Of a stretch of 64,000 bases of DNA, positions 46,432 to 59,280 are shown in pieces (the stretch's first letter is position 1; every line of letters starts with the position of its first letter). The notes under the pieces were generated by a model. It was given only the letters and a program-made list of their open reading frames with translations, was not told the DNA's origin and ran no database searches. This DNA comes from Muraenolepis orangiensis (taxonomy: Eukaryota; Chordata; Actinopteri; Gadiformes; Muraenolepididae): NCBI GenBank assembly GCA_027704905.1, contig CM051019.1:24527695-24591694 (forward strand), written 5' to 3'. The translations under genes and the position numbers were made by a program.

Positions 46432-46664
46432 CAGCCTTGCATGGCTGACTCCTTGCATGGCTGTCTCCTTGCATGGCTGACTCCTTGCATGGCTGACTCC
46501 TTGCATGGCTGTCTCCTTGCATGGCTGACTCCTTGCATGGCTGACTCCTTGCATGGCTGTCTCCTTGCATGGCTGACTCCTTGCATGGCTGACTCCTTGC
46601 ATGGCTGTCTCCTTGCATGGCTGACTCCTTGCATGGCTGACTCCTTGCATGGCTGACTCCTTGC
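46432..46664. repeat. 16-bp minisatellite with 48-bp higher-order period
   Basis: Units TTGCATGGCTGACTCC and TTGCATGGCTGTCTCC follow a regular order with one GTCTCC variant in every three units. Confidence 0.9.
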
Positions 46665-46828
46665 AAAGGTTTTGATGTTTCCCTTTGAACATAACAGTAA
46701 AAGGACTAAAGCTGCCTAACCTCCAGTAAATCCTGTTCATCTCCCCTCAAAACAACACTACTTTTGTTTCAGTCAACCTCATCCGTGGAATGACACAAGG
46801 ACACAAACCGTTTCAGTCCTTGAATGGT

Positions 46829-47963
46829 CATTGTCTGTCTTCTGTTCTATTGAGTGTTCGAATGCTCGAATGAAGGACTTGTATTGCAGTGCGTCACCCC
46901 TGAACACTGGGATATCCCTTGTTGGTAGCTGCGATTGCCTCTGCTGCTTTACAAGGAGCTCTGTGATTATGTTCTGTTTTTGCATGACCTTCAGCATGTC
47001 ATCATCTCTAGTGATGTTGGAATGAGAGATGAGAGAGTCTCGTAGAGCCATTTGTGGTGGTTGGATGCGTGGCATCCGTGGCTGCGCATGATGGTTTGCG
47101 TTGTCTGGTTGAGGAGGCGAGGCGCGGGTTGATTCTCGTTTCACGCTCCCTCTGCGGCTCCTACTCCCACCATCCTCTGATCTTTGATATTCGTTGAGCA
47201 CGTTTAGCTTCGCGCTACTTTCGGCCAAAGCAGTCTCCATCTCAAGCTCTTCTTTTTTAGCTTTGAGTTTAGCTTCTTCCAGCGCTAGCTGCTGCCACTT
47301 ATTCAGTGCCGCGGCGCGTTCCAGCAACGCTGCATGCTCTGCCTCTTGTTTAGCACGTGTTGCTGAAACTCGTGATCCTATTGATGAGCGGCTTACTTGA
47401 GACCCATGTGGGCGGGCGTATCCAGCGTTGCCGACGCTGGTCTGTGAAGCGCTATCTTCAGGTTGGACACCATCTTGCAAATATTTTTCTGCTTCAGGCT
47501 CTTTTTGTAGCTGAGCGTCATCTAGCTGATCATCCACTTGATGTGATATGTGCACAGCTGCAATCCATTGTTTTGTACATTTCATGAAGTGTCTGATGGG
47601 CGCCATTTTGGGCTCGAACCAACTATCTTGGTCAAGTGTTTGTTCTTCTTCAGATAATAGGCATGTCACTTCTTTATTAAGACAGTTGAATTCCTCTAAT
47701 ACGGTGGCAAAGTCATTTTCCATCCCATCTTGGACACGTTGTACATTTTGTACATCTTTCATAAGTGTCTCCATTATGTTCATTTTATTAGACAGATCTC
47801 GTAGTCTTTGTCTTCTTAGTGCAATGCATTTTTGCAATTTATGCTCCAATCCCTTCTCAGTTTGCTTACGTGACCTTCCCTGTTCTTTAGGATTTCCCAC
47901 GTCTTTTTGCTCATTTTCCCCATCCATCTTAACGATTGCAGAGTGGCTCATTCCAGTTTGCAT
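46829..47963 (-). pseudogene. BEL-type Gag, 3' truncated
   Basis: Open for 394 codons from ATG 47963; the last residues (46779-46828) are read from the flank. The N-terminal half is Lys/Arg- then Glu-rich and helical, with a conserved LLSEEEQTLDQDSWFEPK stretch comparable to 5785-5830 of the first BEL gag. A long Ala/Glu/Lys coiled coil (EEAKLKAKKEELEMETALAE) and the ALQYKSFIRAFEHS segment before the missing zinc knuckles follow. It has no stop or frameshift up to the break, so this copy is younger than the 5-6.6 kb gag. Confidence 0.8.
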
Positions 47964-48354
47964 GCAGTGTTCAAAAGCACCTTTACCTTAAAAGTCACTT
48001 TTCTTATTCAGAACAAATGCAAAACAACTTCTAATATTATGATGGCTCTGCTTGGTTGAGTTAAAGTTGCGACGTGAGTTCGCGGCAGGGAAACTTTCAC
48101 TTTCGTGGCATTCAGTCACGTTAGCTCCGAGTAGTTAACGTTAGTCTATTTAGACGTTCATATTCGTTGGCCGTAGCCTTCTATCTTCGCCACGTGTCTG
48201 GCAGGCAATACACAACATGAAGGCTTCTCATTACCTTGTCGTAGAGTCAAAGGATTGGCTGTTTTCCTACTTCATGCTGTTATCTCTCGTTCGGTTCCAT
48301 CCAGTTCCAAGTCCGGTGCAGGTTAACAAGCTCCGTAGCCAGTTTTTGACTAAA

Positions 48355-48792
48355 TGTAGGTGTAATATCCAAACGTCTGTGAGTTTTTGAACACCCTTGA
48401 AGCCAGAGTAGGTGAATAACGGGAGTCTTGAACGCGAACGACAGGACCACGTGTATAGTTTACCATTTATTAACAAAAGAAAAACATAACATGTCAAATC
48501 GCTCGTCGCACGGTCAAAAACTATGACGCTACTATCTACGCTGGTTCCATTCAAAAAGCTCCCGCTGCCTTCTACCCAGCTGATTATAAGTGGTCACATG
48601 ACAGTTCCGGTCTATCAAAATAAAGAAATGTTTTTATCACATAGTCTCATTTTAAACAAACAAAGTCTTATCAAATCATGAAATCATGACAAATCTTTTT
48701 AAACTATAGACTATTAAACTATTATCAAATTGAAATATCAAAACATGAATATAGGACATATTAATGAACCAATTCCTAAATTGGCTCCTACA
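48355..48792 (-). repeat. 5' LTR of the gag-bearing BEL-type copy
   Basis: 438 bp, almost identical to 44342-44780. Left is element leader, right is the CACATCAATC flank shared with the solo LTR. Confidence 0.85.
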
Positions 48793-48797
48793 CACAT

Positions 48798-50850
<2,053 letters not shown>

Positions 50851-50853
50851 GGT

Positions 50854-51170
50854 AGATTCCTTAATATAATATTGATTATTTCATCGATATTAATAAACCC
50901 ATACGATGAGGGTACAAGATACAAACTTGAGAAACAACTTATTCTGGACGGCAGACAAACAACTAGACTGAAACTGAATGCCGGGCTTTTAAACAAATAA
51001 AGCTTTATCAAATTAAATATCCAATAAAATGTGGTCAATAACATGGCAGCAACCCAACGCCTTAAGGCATGCTGGAGTCTGCTCAAGTTGGTTTGAGTTT
51101 TTTAGAAACTGCTGACCTTACTAGGATGTTACGCACAACCATCTCTAGCATCTCTAACACCTTTTGCAGG
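50854..51170. other. No recognised gene
   Basis: Single-copy sequence right of the duplicated flank. No exon supported. Confidence 0.4.
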
Positions 51171-51403
51171 TACTGTGAGATCCCACCAAGTGAGTTTCAG
51201 AGTGATGAGATGAGAGTGATCCAATGTATGTTGTCCACAGCGTAGCCCTGAAAGATACCATTCACCAGATGTCAAAGAGATGCTGCTGCTGTCCTACTTG
51301 GAGGAGAATGAAGACTCAGTGTTCAGTGATGTGGAGGACACCTGCCTGGCCAGAGAACTACAGATGGACCAAGTTCACTCCACTCCCACCATTGTTGTGT
51401 CTG
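51171..51403 (+). pseudogene. Unidentified coding fossil
   Basis: After an acceptor-like CCTTTTGCAG the plus strand reads CEIPPSEFQSDEMRV, then after a frameshift near 51245 SPDVKEMLLLSYLEENEDS and VHSTPTIVVSG, ending before GTAAGT at 51403. The acidic composition and splice-like borders suggest an old exon. I do not recognise the protein. Confidence 0.35.
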
Positions 51404-51855
51404 GTAAGTTCACATTTTCTTTCTTGGACATTCTTCATATATCTTGAGCACATATACGCTCAAATTGTTGAAATGTTTTTTAGTTTTAATTGAGTTTGAA
51501 TTGTGTTTTTCTTTTTGGACGGTCCCGCTATTCTTCAAGAAGACGGTTGTTGCCGAGTGTGGATCAACACATGGTCCAGGACAACATCCCCTCTTGGGTT
51601 CTGCCCTGTGATGTTTGGGAGCTGTTATTGATCAACATCCATTACCCATCATCACAGTTGGCATCAACGCTGGAGTTTCTGCAGAGGTGTGTCTTTTTGG
51701 ATGGACTTTAGTCAACATGTTTGCTTTATTTAACTGAAACAAATCTGCAGTTACTTGGGGGTTTTACATTTAAAAGAATAACTTGAATACAATTAGGATT
51801 TTTTCGTTGTCAACAATGCTATTTTATTATTAATACAGGCCTCTATTTGTCCTCC

Positions 51856-51948
51856 ATTTCCCAAGGTGTTTCTTCTCCATCAACTGGGAGAAGGGCACTA
51901 CTTTAGTGCCCTTCTCCCAGTTGATGGAGAAGAAACACCTTGGGAAAT
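51856..51948. repeat. 45-bp perfect inverted repeat with 3-bp loop
   Basis: Left arm 51856-51900 and right arm 51904-51948 are exact reverse complements, separated by CTT. The right arm continues into an open stretch (QLMEKKHLGKLL) at 51919-52060, so the right arm appears to be the original and the left arm its inverted copy. Confidence 0.95.
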
Positions 51949-53126
51949 TGTTGAAGGTCATGTTGAAGACCAACATCCCGTCTGAACCTCAACCCCAGAG
52001 TCTTCACCTCCATTCAGGAACCTTCAGATCCCGAGTGGCTCACAGTCTGAATCAGGACTAAACTAAGTCAGATTGATGGCATGTGATCGGCCCACTCAGT
52101 TTCTTTCATCTCATTATCTGCTCAGTTGGGACAGAGTCTGTCTGCTCTTGTATTTCCTTCCCTTGGATTTTAATCCCTGCACCTCAATTCAAAAAGCTTG
52201 TTTTTGTTCTTTGTTAAAAATGTATACAAATGTCAATTTTTGAGGATTTTATGCATTTTAAATTGTAAGGAATACATTTCACAGTCAATTAAATTGCAGT
52301 ATTTAGATTATTAGTTGCTTTCACTGTTAAAACATTTGTAGAGAAATGGCAGGTGCTTTGAACAGTTTTAAACTGTAAAATATACAAGTTATGTCAATTG
52401 CTTTAAATCTTTACCTTTTTTTAAAACAAAACAGAATTTTTTTTTCGGTATACAGTTCATAAATACAGTATAGAAATACAGTCTATAAATACAGTTCATA
52501 AATACAGTATATAAATACAGTCTATAAATACATTGCATAAATTTAGTCTATAAATTCAGTGTATAATACAGTTTCTAAATATAGTCAATAAATAAAGTAT
52601 ATAAATACAGTCTATAAATACATTTCATAAATATAGTCTATAAATACAGTCTATAAATACAGTGTAGAAATACAGTTTATAAATATAGTCTATAAATAGT
52701 CCATAAATATAGTATATAAATATAGTCTATGAATTCATTTCATAAATATAGTCTATAAATACAGTTTATAAATATAGTCTATAAATACAGTGTATAAATA
52801 CAGTATAGACCGCGTGTCACATAAGATGTCAATTATATTTAGTTTATAATAGTTTGTAATTATTTTGTTAATTTTCTTGTGTCTGACGCATTGTGAGAAT
52901 GACGTGAATATATATTAACTGTTAACTGTGTGCACGAGTGTGACACGCATTGCAGTTCGCAAGTTACCTTAAATTAACTTTTGTTTTTACTTCCATGAAA
53001 GTGAAAGTCTAACGCTCCCATTGTTGCATTAGGGAGGGGGAGGGGTGAGTTTTTTTCCCCAATCAGAAGCGCAGCGTCATTGTTATGTCAATTAGTTGTC
53101 ACTGTTAGTCAGGGACCTGCACACGG
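51949..53126. other. Non-coding, with 13-bp AT-rich minisatellite
   Basis: 52453-52806 repeats a 13-bp unit of ATAAATACAGTCT type. A short open tail of an unknown exon lies at 51949-52062. Otherwise nothing recognised. Confidence 0.7.
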
Positions 53127-56100
53127 AAAGTTGATCAAAATAACCGAGAATTCAAAGAAGACAGAGAAATGCCACTATGAATCACAGCTATTTTAAACAG
53201 CAGTACATTACATAACATTCCAGTCATTTAGCAGACGCTTTTATCCAAAGCGACTTACACTAGTGTATTTCAACAAAGGAAGGTGAGAGAACAACTCGTC
53301 ACCAGAAGTCAAAAGTGCATTTAATTTCTAACAAGTCTCCAATAACTGAACCAGTGCTCAGGTAGAAGTACAATAATTCAGGTAAAAGTGTCAGGGAAAA
53401 GTACAATAAGTTGGCAAACAATATACAGCAATATCTAGAACAATATCTACCTATCTATCTATAATATGTAATCTACTATTCTCTACTATTAGATAATTGA
53501 CTTAGCGCTACAAGGAAGGCCCCGGAAGTGTGTCCTGAAGAGATGGGTTTTCAGCCTGCGGCGGAAGATGGGCAGTGACTCTGCAGTCATGTTATCCATG
53601 GGGAGTTTGTTCCACCAAATTGGGGCCAGGACGGAGAAGAGCCGTGACCACAAAGATCGGCCACACGGGCCCCTAAGTGAGGGGGCAAGCAGACGGCCTG
53701 AAGAAGCCGAGCGAAGTGAACGGGTTGGCATGTAGGCCTTGACCATTGCCTGGAGGTAGGATGGAGCAGTACCTTTTACTGCCTTGTAGGCTGTAGGCAC
53801 CAAGGTCTTGAACTGAATGCGAGCAGCTACAGGTAGCCAGTGTAGAGTCCAAAGGAGGGTAGATGTGTGGGAGTACTTGGGGCGGTTGAACACCAGGTGA
53901 GCTGCAGCTTTCTGAATGAGCTCCAGGGGCCTGATGGCAAATGCCGGGGTGCCAGCAAGAAGGGAGTTGCAGTAATCCAGCCAGGAGATGACAAGAGCCT
54001 GGATGAGCACCTGCGCAGCCTTTTCAGTGAGAAAAGGCAGAATCCTCCTGATGTTGTAGAGGAGGAATCTGCAGGAGCGTGTCACCGATGCTATGTTTGC
54101 CGAGAACGACAGTTGGTCGTCCAGGGTCACACCCAGATTCCTTGGTGTCCGAGTAGGTGTCACCACAGCATCATCAATGGTGACAGCCCTTTGCCGGGAA
54201 GAACACTAGCTCAGTCTTGTCCAGGTTGAGCTTTTGGTGGTGCATCGACATCAACTTTGAGATGTCTGCTAAGCACGCGGCAATGCGTGTTTCCACTTGC
54301 GTGTCCTAGGGGGGAAACGACAAGACCAGTTGGGTGTCGTCAGCATAGCAGTGGTAGGATAAGTCATAGTGAGTGGATAACAGGACCAAGGGACGTTGTG
54401 TAGAGGGATAAGAGAAGAGGACCCAGGACCGATCCTTGTGGAACCCCAGTAGTCAGTCGGTGTGGTTCTGACACAGACCCTCTCAGTGCCACCAGGTAGG
54501 AGCGACCAGTCAGGTAGGATTTAAACAAGGAGAGAGCAGAGCCGAGACACCCATCCTCTCAAGGGTGGAGAGGAGAATATGGTGGTTCACAGTGTCAAAT
54601 TTAAACAGCAGTATCTCCAGACTTACTCAGTTAAAATCTTACTGTCAAGCCACAAACAGACTGTTAGTCAGATCTATGACAATGCCTGAGAGAGCAAATG
54701 AAGCCTCACTCTAAGTGGCCTGGGTTTTGGGCAAGCACAAAAAGCCCTTTTCTGATTCAGAAGTAGAAAAGGAGTGCATGACTGAAGTAACTGAGGCTTT
54801 GATGGAGGGTAAGGAGAAACAGGAGATGTCTGAGAAAATTAAGAAGATACACTTATCAAACTCCACTACAACCAGGAGAACAAATGATAGATCAAAAATT
54901 CAGAGTGAATTTCACTGGCTGTTGATGAATCAACAGAGAACTCCCAGCTATGCGTCTTCGTTAGGTTAAAGGGAGGCAAAGGGAACGTTTTGTGAGGACA
55001 TATTAGGCCTCAAACCCCTCTATGGCCACTGAATGAAATGGGAATTGACCTCAAGACTGTGGTGTCCACTGCAACTGATGAGAGAAAGAAGATGGCTGTT
55101 CAGCACATGAAAGAGCACCATCCAGACCTGCTGTCAGACCACTGCATCATTGACCAGTCAGTGCTGTGTGCCAATCTTGGAAAATAATAATCAGATGTCA
55201 TGGAGACAATTATGAACCTTGTGAACTAGCCTCCTCAGCACGTGCTTTTCTGACAAAGGTAAGTTTATGACTCTTGGTTGCATTGTATGATGGCCAGTCA
55301 TCTGTATTAAACAGACTGAGGTTTACTCTTATTTTGATGTGTGTGAGTAGTTAACATTTGGCTAAATTAATAGTAAATAATAATAGTAATAGAAAATTCA
55401 TAGTAAAGAAAAGTGTCAATCTCTCTCACTCACTCACAACAGGTCAGTGCAGCTTATGATGACATTCTGAAAATATGAAGTGTGGCCTTTTTGATGGATG
55501 TGACATCTCATCTAAATGAGCTCAACTGCAAGGCCAAGACAACAGTCTGTGACCTGATGTCAGCAACACCTTCCTTCCAAAGAAAGTTGGAGATCCTCAG
55601 GAGTGACATAACAGAGTCTCAACCATTTTTCTAAACAGTTGATTGACTGTTGATGATTTCAGTCTGTGTAAGCAAGTCTTGCTCTGTATTGGATCTCCAT
55701 TTCTGGTGAAGAATATTCAAGAATTCTCAAGAGAGGCACAGAGCATCTTCCCGTGGGCAAATGTTTCATCTCTTCAAACCAAGCCGATAGATATCCAGGA
55801 GAATGTTTCTCTGAAGGAGGTGGACTGTGACCCTGTGACATTCTGGACAAAGATGGCCACTGCAGCAAATGTCCCCCACCTTCAGAAGGTGGTCATTCAT
55901 TAGCTTATCATGTTTGGTTCACATATTGCTGTGAGTGGATCTTCCACGATGAACATTGTGAAAACACCCCAAATGAACCCTTGGGTCAGTGAGGTTCAGG
56001 ACGTTGGCTACAGGCCAACAGGCCATGTCTCCACTAGGTCACCTTACTGTACTATTGAATGTGTGTATATGTTATGGATGTTGATTTATGTCATGCACTT

Positions 56101-56130
56101 TATTGGCATTGTTCCAGACCCTTGACCTTT
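53127..56130 (+). pseudogene. hAT/GTF2IRD2-like gene fossil, split by a LINE
   Basis: Left part 53127-53205 (NREFKEDRE segment) and right part from 54614 belong together once the LINE (53206-54599) is removed. In order, with many stops: SMTMPERANEASL, then AWVLGKHKKPFSDSEVEKECM (54712-54780), KEKQEMSEKIKKI, a DLKTVVSTATDE segment (55046), HHPDLLSDHCIIDQSVLCA (55115), VSAAYDDILKI (55444), DVTSHLNELNCKAKTTVCDL (55500) and the C-terminal FREAQSIFPW/CDPVTFW part. These correspond to the ZBED/GTF2IRD2-like domesticated or mobile hAT transposases common in fish. Several internal deletions exist. Confidence 0.72.
53192..54613 (-). mobile_element. 5'-truncated L2/CR1-like LINE with 14-bp TSD
   Basis: The insertion at 53206-54599 is bounded by TTTAAACAGCAGTA at 53192-53205 and 54600-54613. 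The minus-strand RT end contains YADD (about 54330-54345) with frameshifts, and an open 225-codon C-terminus (54166-53489) of the WNKLPMD...RRLKTHLFRTHF type. The 3' UTR ends TAAGTCGCTTTGGATAAAAG, then TGTAATG. Confidence 0.88.
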
Positions 56131-57854
56131 GATAAAATTCACAAGTGGACCTTTAATAAAAGGTTTAGCGGGACCGCGCGGCGGGGCTAGAAAATCCTCA
56201 TGGTTTGTGTGTTGTGTGTTGTTTGTTGCTGCTATACTTTCAAGTCACCGGCGATAACTGTAATACGATATCAATCAAACCGATAAAAGTAACACCCCGC
56301 ATTTTATATCGTGTCACACGCGGTGCGGAGGGGGACAAGGAGGGTTTAAATAGGGTCAATGTTGCCGGACGATGCAGATGCGCTTTGGTCGTCGGGGACA
56401 ACCCCACTGCGTAAGGCGCTGCTCACCGGATCCCTGTGATGGGAATGAAACGTCCGCGAAGTTTCATTCAGGCCTCCGTTAGGTCCAATTGTCCCTCTAT
56501 TTAACTTCTACCTTCATATTATAATCGGTCCTCCTTGGGTCTCGTCGTTGGCCTCCCACAAACCGCCACCGTCCACTAAATCCAACGCATTCCTGTGGGC
56601 CAAGCAGCCTCCATGGCGCCCATCCAGTCTTTCCTCTAGTGAAAGGTCCCGTCTTTACGTGTCACTCAACTCTGATCACCTCACGGTTTTGGTCCGTTGT
56701 AGCGGATGAGACGGGATCACTGGCGGTATCACAGTTTGTGTCTGGGTCTCGTATCTATGGGGGTTCCGACGGTTCCCCATTGGTCGAATCCACAAAGAAG
56801 GGCGGGACTCGCCCATATTTGGAACACACGCAGGCCTGCGATTGGTGCGCGTTATCGACGGAGGGCGTCAACAAGTGAGGGTTGCAACAAATGGGATGTT
56901 TTTTCCTCTCTTGTAGTATTAGAATTTATTTATTGATCGCTTTTTTAAGAATTGCAATTTGAACAAAACAAACACATACTTATTGTCAAGTCAAACCAGA
57001 AACGGAATACTGTGGAAAAACATGGCTGCAGCCAATTTCAAATCAGCCCTATCGACGCGCATTGAAGAGCAGGCGGCGTCACAGAGGAGGAGGTCCCAGA
57101 AATAAACAGGTGAACAGACACCGCGGAACACAAACTCTGCAGAGAAAGGAGCCTGTTAAACTGACAAACTGCGGATGTGGAACCATCTCTAACACCCGGA
57201 AGGCAGCCGGTAAGATGCTGTACCTTGGTAGACTTTCGGGAGGACTTGCCACCGCTGCTGCCTAGCCGCTCTCGCGCTGGCTTTGTGGCGCGGGGAGAGA
57301 GCCCGTGTGTGCGTGTGTGTGTGCGTGTGCGTGTGTGTGTGCGTGTGTGTGTGTGGGCGTTTGTTTGGCTCTTTGCGTGTGCGCGGGGAATGGTGATGAG
57401 CTGTTGTGTGTAGTATTTTGTTAGTTACTGATTATTAATTGTTGTATTGTATTATATTGTTCACTATTAATTATTATACAGTACTATTATTTATTAATAC
57501 CGTGATTTCATTTCCTTCCCCAAAAGGTTTTTCACCTGCACTCAAATTGGCCCAAATGAATGAAATTACTCTGGTGAAAATAAAAGAAGAGAAAAAGAAA
57601 TTCACTTTGGTCATTTTTTGAGTGAAATCAAGTTGGAAACTTCGGGTAGATGGCATCCCTTTCAAGTGGGGACGCTGCAGTAAATACATAACTTGACACG
57701 TATGATCTATTATGCATTTTGTATTTAGTTTAAATGGATATTGACGTATGGATAGTAAACTGAAGTGTTCTTCCGTACATTTGGAAGGCAATTCCGTTGT
57801 TAGGCCTACTGAACATAAGTAGAAATTGATATATTCTATCATTTATATATCTAT
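56131..57854. other. No supported gene; GC-rich patches
   Basis: CpG-containing stretches at 56160-56460 and 57060-57370, (TG)-rich repeat at 57300-57360. ORFs up to 122 codons lack recognisable domains. A promoter or UTR cannot be excluded. Confidence 0.35.
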
Positions 57855-59103
57855 ATTATGTCATTACCTCAGATTGAAGAGGAACAATGCGGATTCCGCC
57901 CTGGTCGTGGAACAACGGACCAGCTTTTCACTCTTGCAAGGATCCTGGAGGGGGCTTGGGAGTATGCCCATCCGGTCTACATGTGTTTTGTAGATTTGGA
58001 GAAGGCATATGATCGGGTCCCTCGGGAAATACTGTGGGGGGTGCTGCGGGAGTATGGGGTACGGGGGTCATTGTTGAGGGCCATCCAATCTCTCTACTCC
58101 CAAGGCAAGAGCTGTGTCCGGATTCTCGGTACAAAGTCAGGCCTGTTCTCAGTGGGTGTTGGCCTCCGCCAGGGCTGCGCTTTGTCACCCATCCTGTTTG
58201 TGATTTTCATGGACAGGATTTCAAGGCGTAGTCATGGAGGGGAGGGGTTTCAGTATGGTGGGCTCAGGATTGAATCGCTGCTGTTTGCAGATGATGTGGT
58301 CCTGTTTGCGTCATCAGTATGTGACCTTCAGCACTCACTGGATCGGTTTGCAGCAGAATGTGAAGCGGCTGGGATGAGGATCAGCACCTCCAAATCTGAG
58401 GCCATGGTTCTTAGCAGGAAACCGGTGGATTGTCTACTCCAAGTAGGGAGGGAGTCCTTATCCCAAGTGAAGGAGTTCAAGTATCTCGGGGTCTTGTTCT
58501 CGAGTGAGGGGAGGATGGAGCGTGAGATTGACAGGAGAATAGGTGCAGTGGGAGCGGTATTGGGTGCACTTTGGCGCACCGTTGTAACCAAAAGAGAGCT
58601 GAGCCAGAAGGCAAAGCTCTCGATCTACCGATCAGTCTTCGTTCCTACCCTCACCTATGGCCATGAGCAATGGGTAATGACCGAAAGGACGAGATCGCGA
58701 ATACAAGCGGCCGAAATGAGTTTCCTCAGGAGGGTGGCTGGTATCTCCCTGAGGGATAGGGTGAGAAGCTCAGTCACTCGTGAGAGACTCGGAGTAGAGC
58801 CGCTGCTCCTTCGCGTAGAAAGGAGCCAGTTGAGGTGGTTCGGGCATCTAGTAAGGATGCTTCCTGGTCGCCTCCCGAGGGAGGTTTTCCAGGCACATCC
58901 AACTGGGAAGAGACCACGGGGCAGACCAAGGTACAGGTGGGGTGATTACATCTCCACACTGGCCTGGGAACGCCTCGGGATCCCCCAGTCAGAGCTAGTC
59001 GATGTTGCCAGGGAGAGGGAAGTTTGGAGTCCCCTGCTGGAGCTGCTGCCTCCGCGACCCGATTTCGGATAAGCGGGAGAAGATGGATGGATGGATTATG
59101 TCA
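57855..59103 (+). mobile_element. RTE/Rex3-like LINE copy 1, 5' truncated, with TSD
   Basis: The copy runs from about 57864 to a (GATG)n-type tail at about 59094, bounded by ATTATGTCA at 57855-57863 and 59095-59103. It starts within the RT, at the point matching 60491 of copy 2. Confidence 0.85.
57864..59072 (+). pseudogene. RTE/Rex3-like reverse transcriptase, C-terminal part
   Basis: The ORF shows RT blocks FRPGRGTTDQLF, VDLEKAYDRVPRE, GLRQGCALSPILF, the catalytic FADD in LLFADDVVLF, and then a thumb and C-terminal region with WFGHLVRM and RPRYRWGDY. It is open to the stop but lacks the endonuclease and N-terminal RT blocks by 5' truncation, so it is a dead insertion. The family assignment rests on the RT motif set and the GATG-type tail. 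Confidence 0.8.
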
Positions 59104-59280
59104 GGGCATATGAACAAAGTAAACACAGGGCATTTAGTAGCAGATATCTTTAATATAAAGCTCATCAAATCAGTTAAAATCAACACTTAATACAATTGGA
59201 CATACGGCTAAAATGGAAGATGTGTCATGTCGATGACAAAGCAACTTAACACAAATAATAAGGCATGTATTCGATATGAA
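59104..59280. other. Short spacer between the two LINEs
   Basis: Host sequence without recognised features; it carries the right target duplication of copy 1 and, at 59281-59293, the left one of copy 2. Confidence 0.6.

Larger units (their letters stand above)
46829..48792 (-). mobile_element. BEL-type element: gag, leader and 5' LTR only
   Basis: Reading on the minus strand: 5' LTR 48355-48792, leader about 48354-47964, gag 47963 to about 46829, then an abrupt switch to the 2-kb flank copy A. No pol is present. The outer side of the LTR carries CACAT (48793-48797), the same bases that flank the solo LTR at 44342. Confidence 0.85.

Noticed and set aside
46370..46740. ORFs made of MQGVSHARSQPCKE repeats
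   Set aside because: Products of the 16-bp minisatellite with its 48-bp period, open in several frames on both strands.
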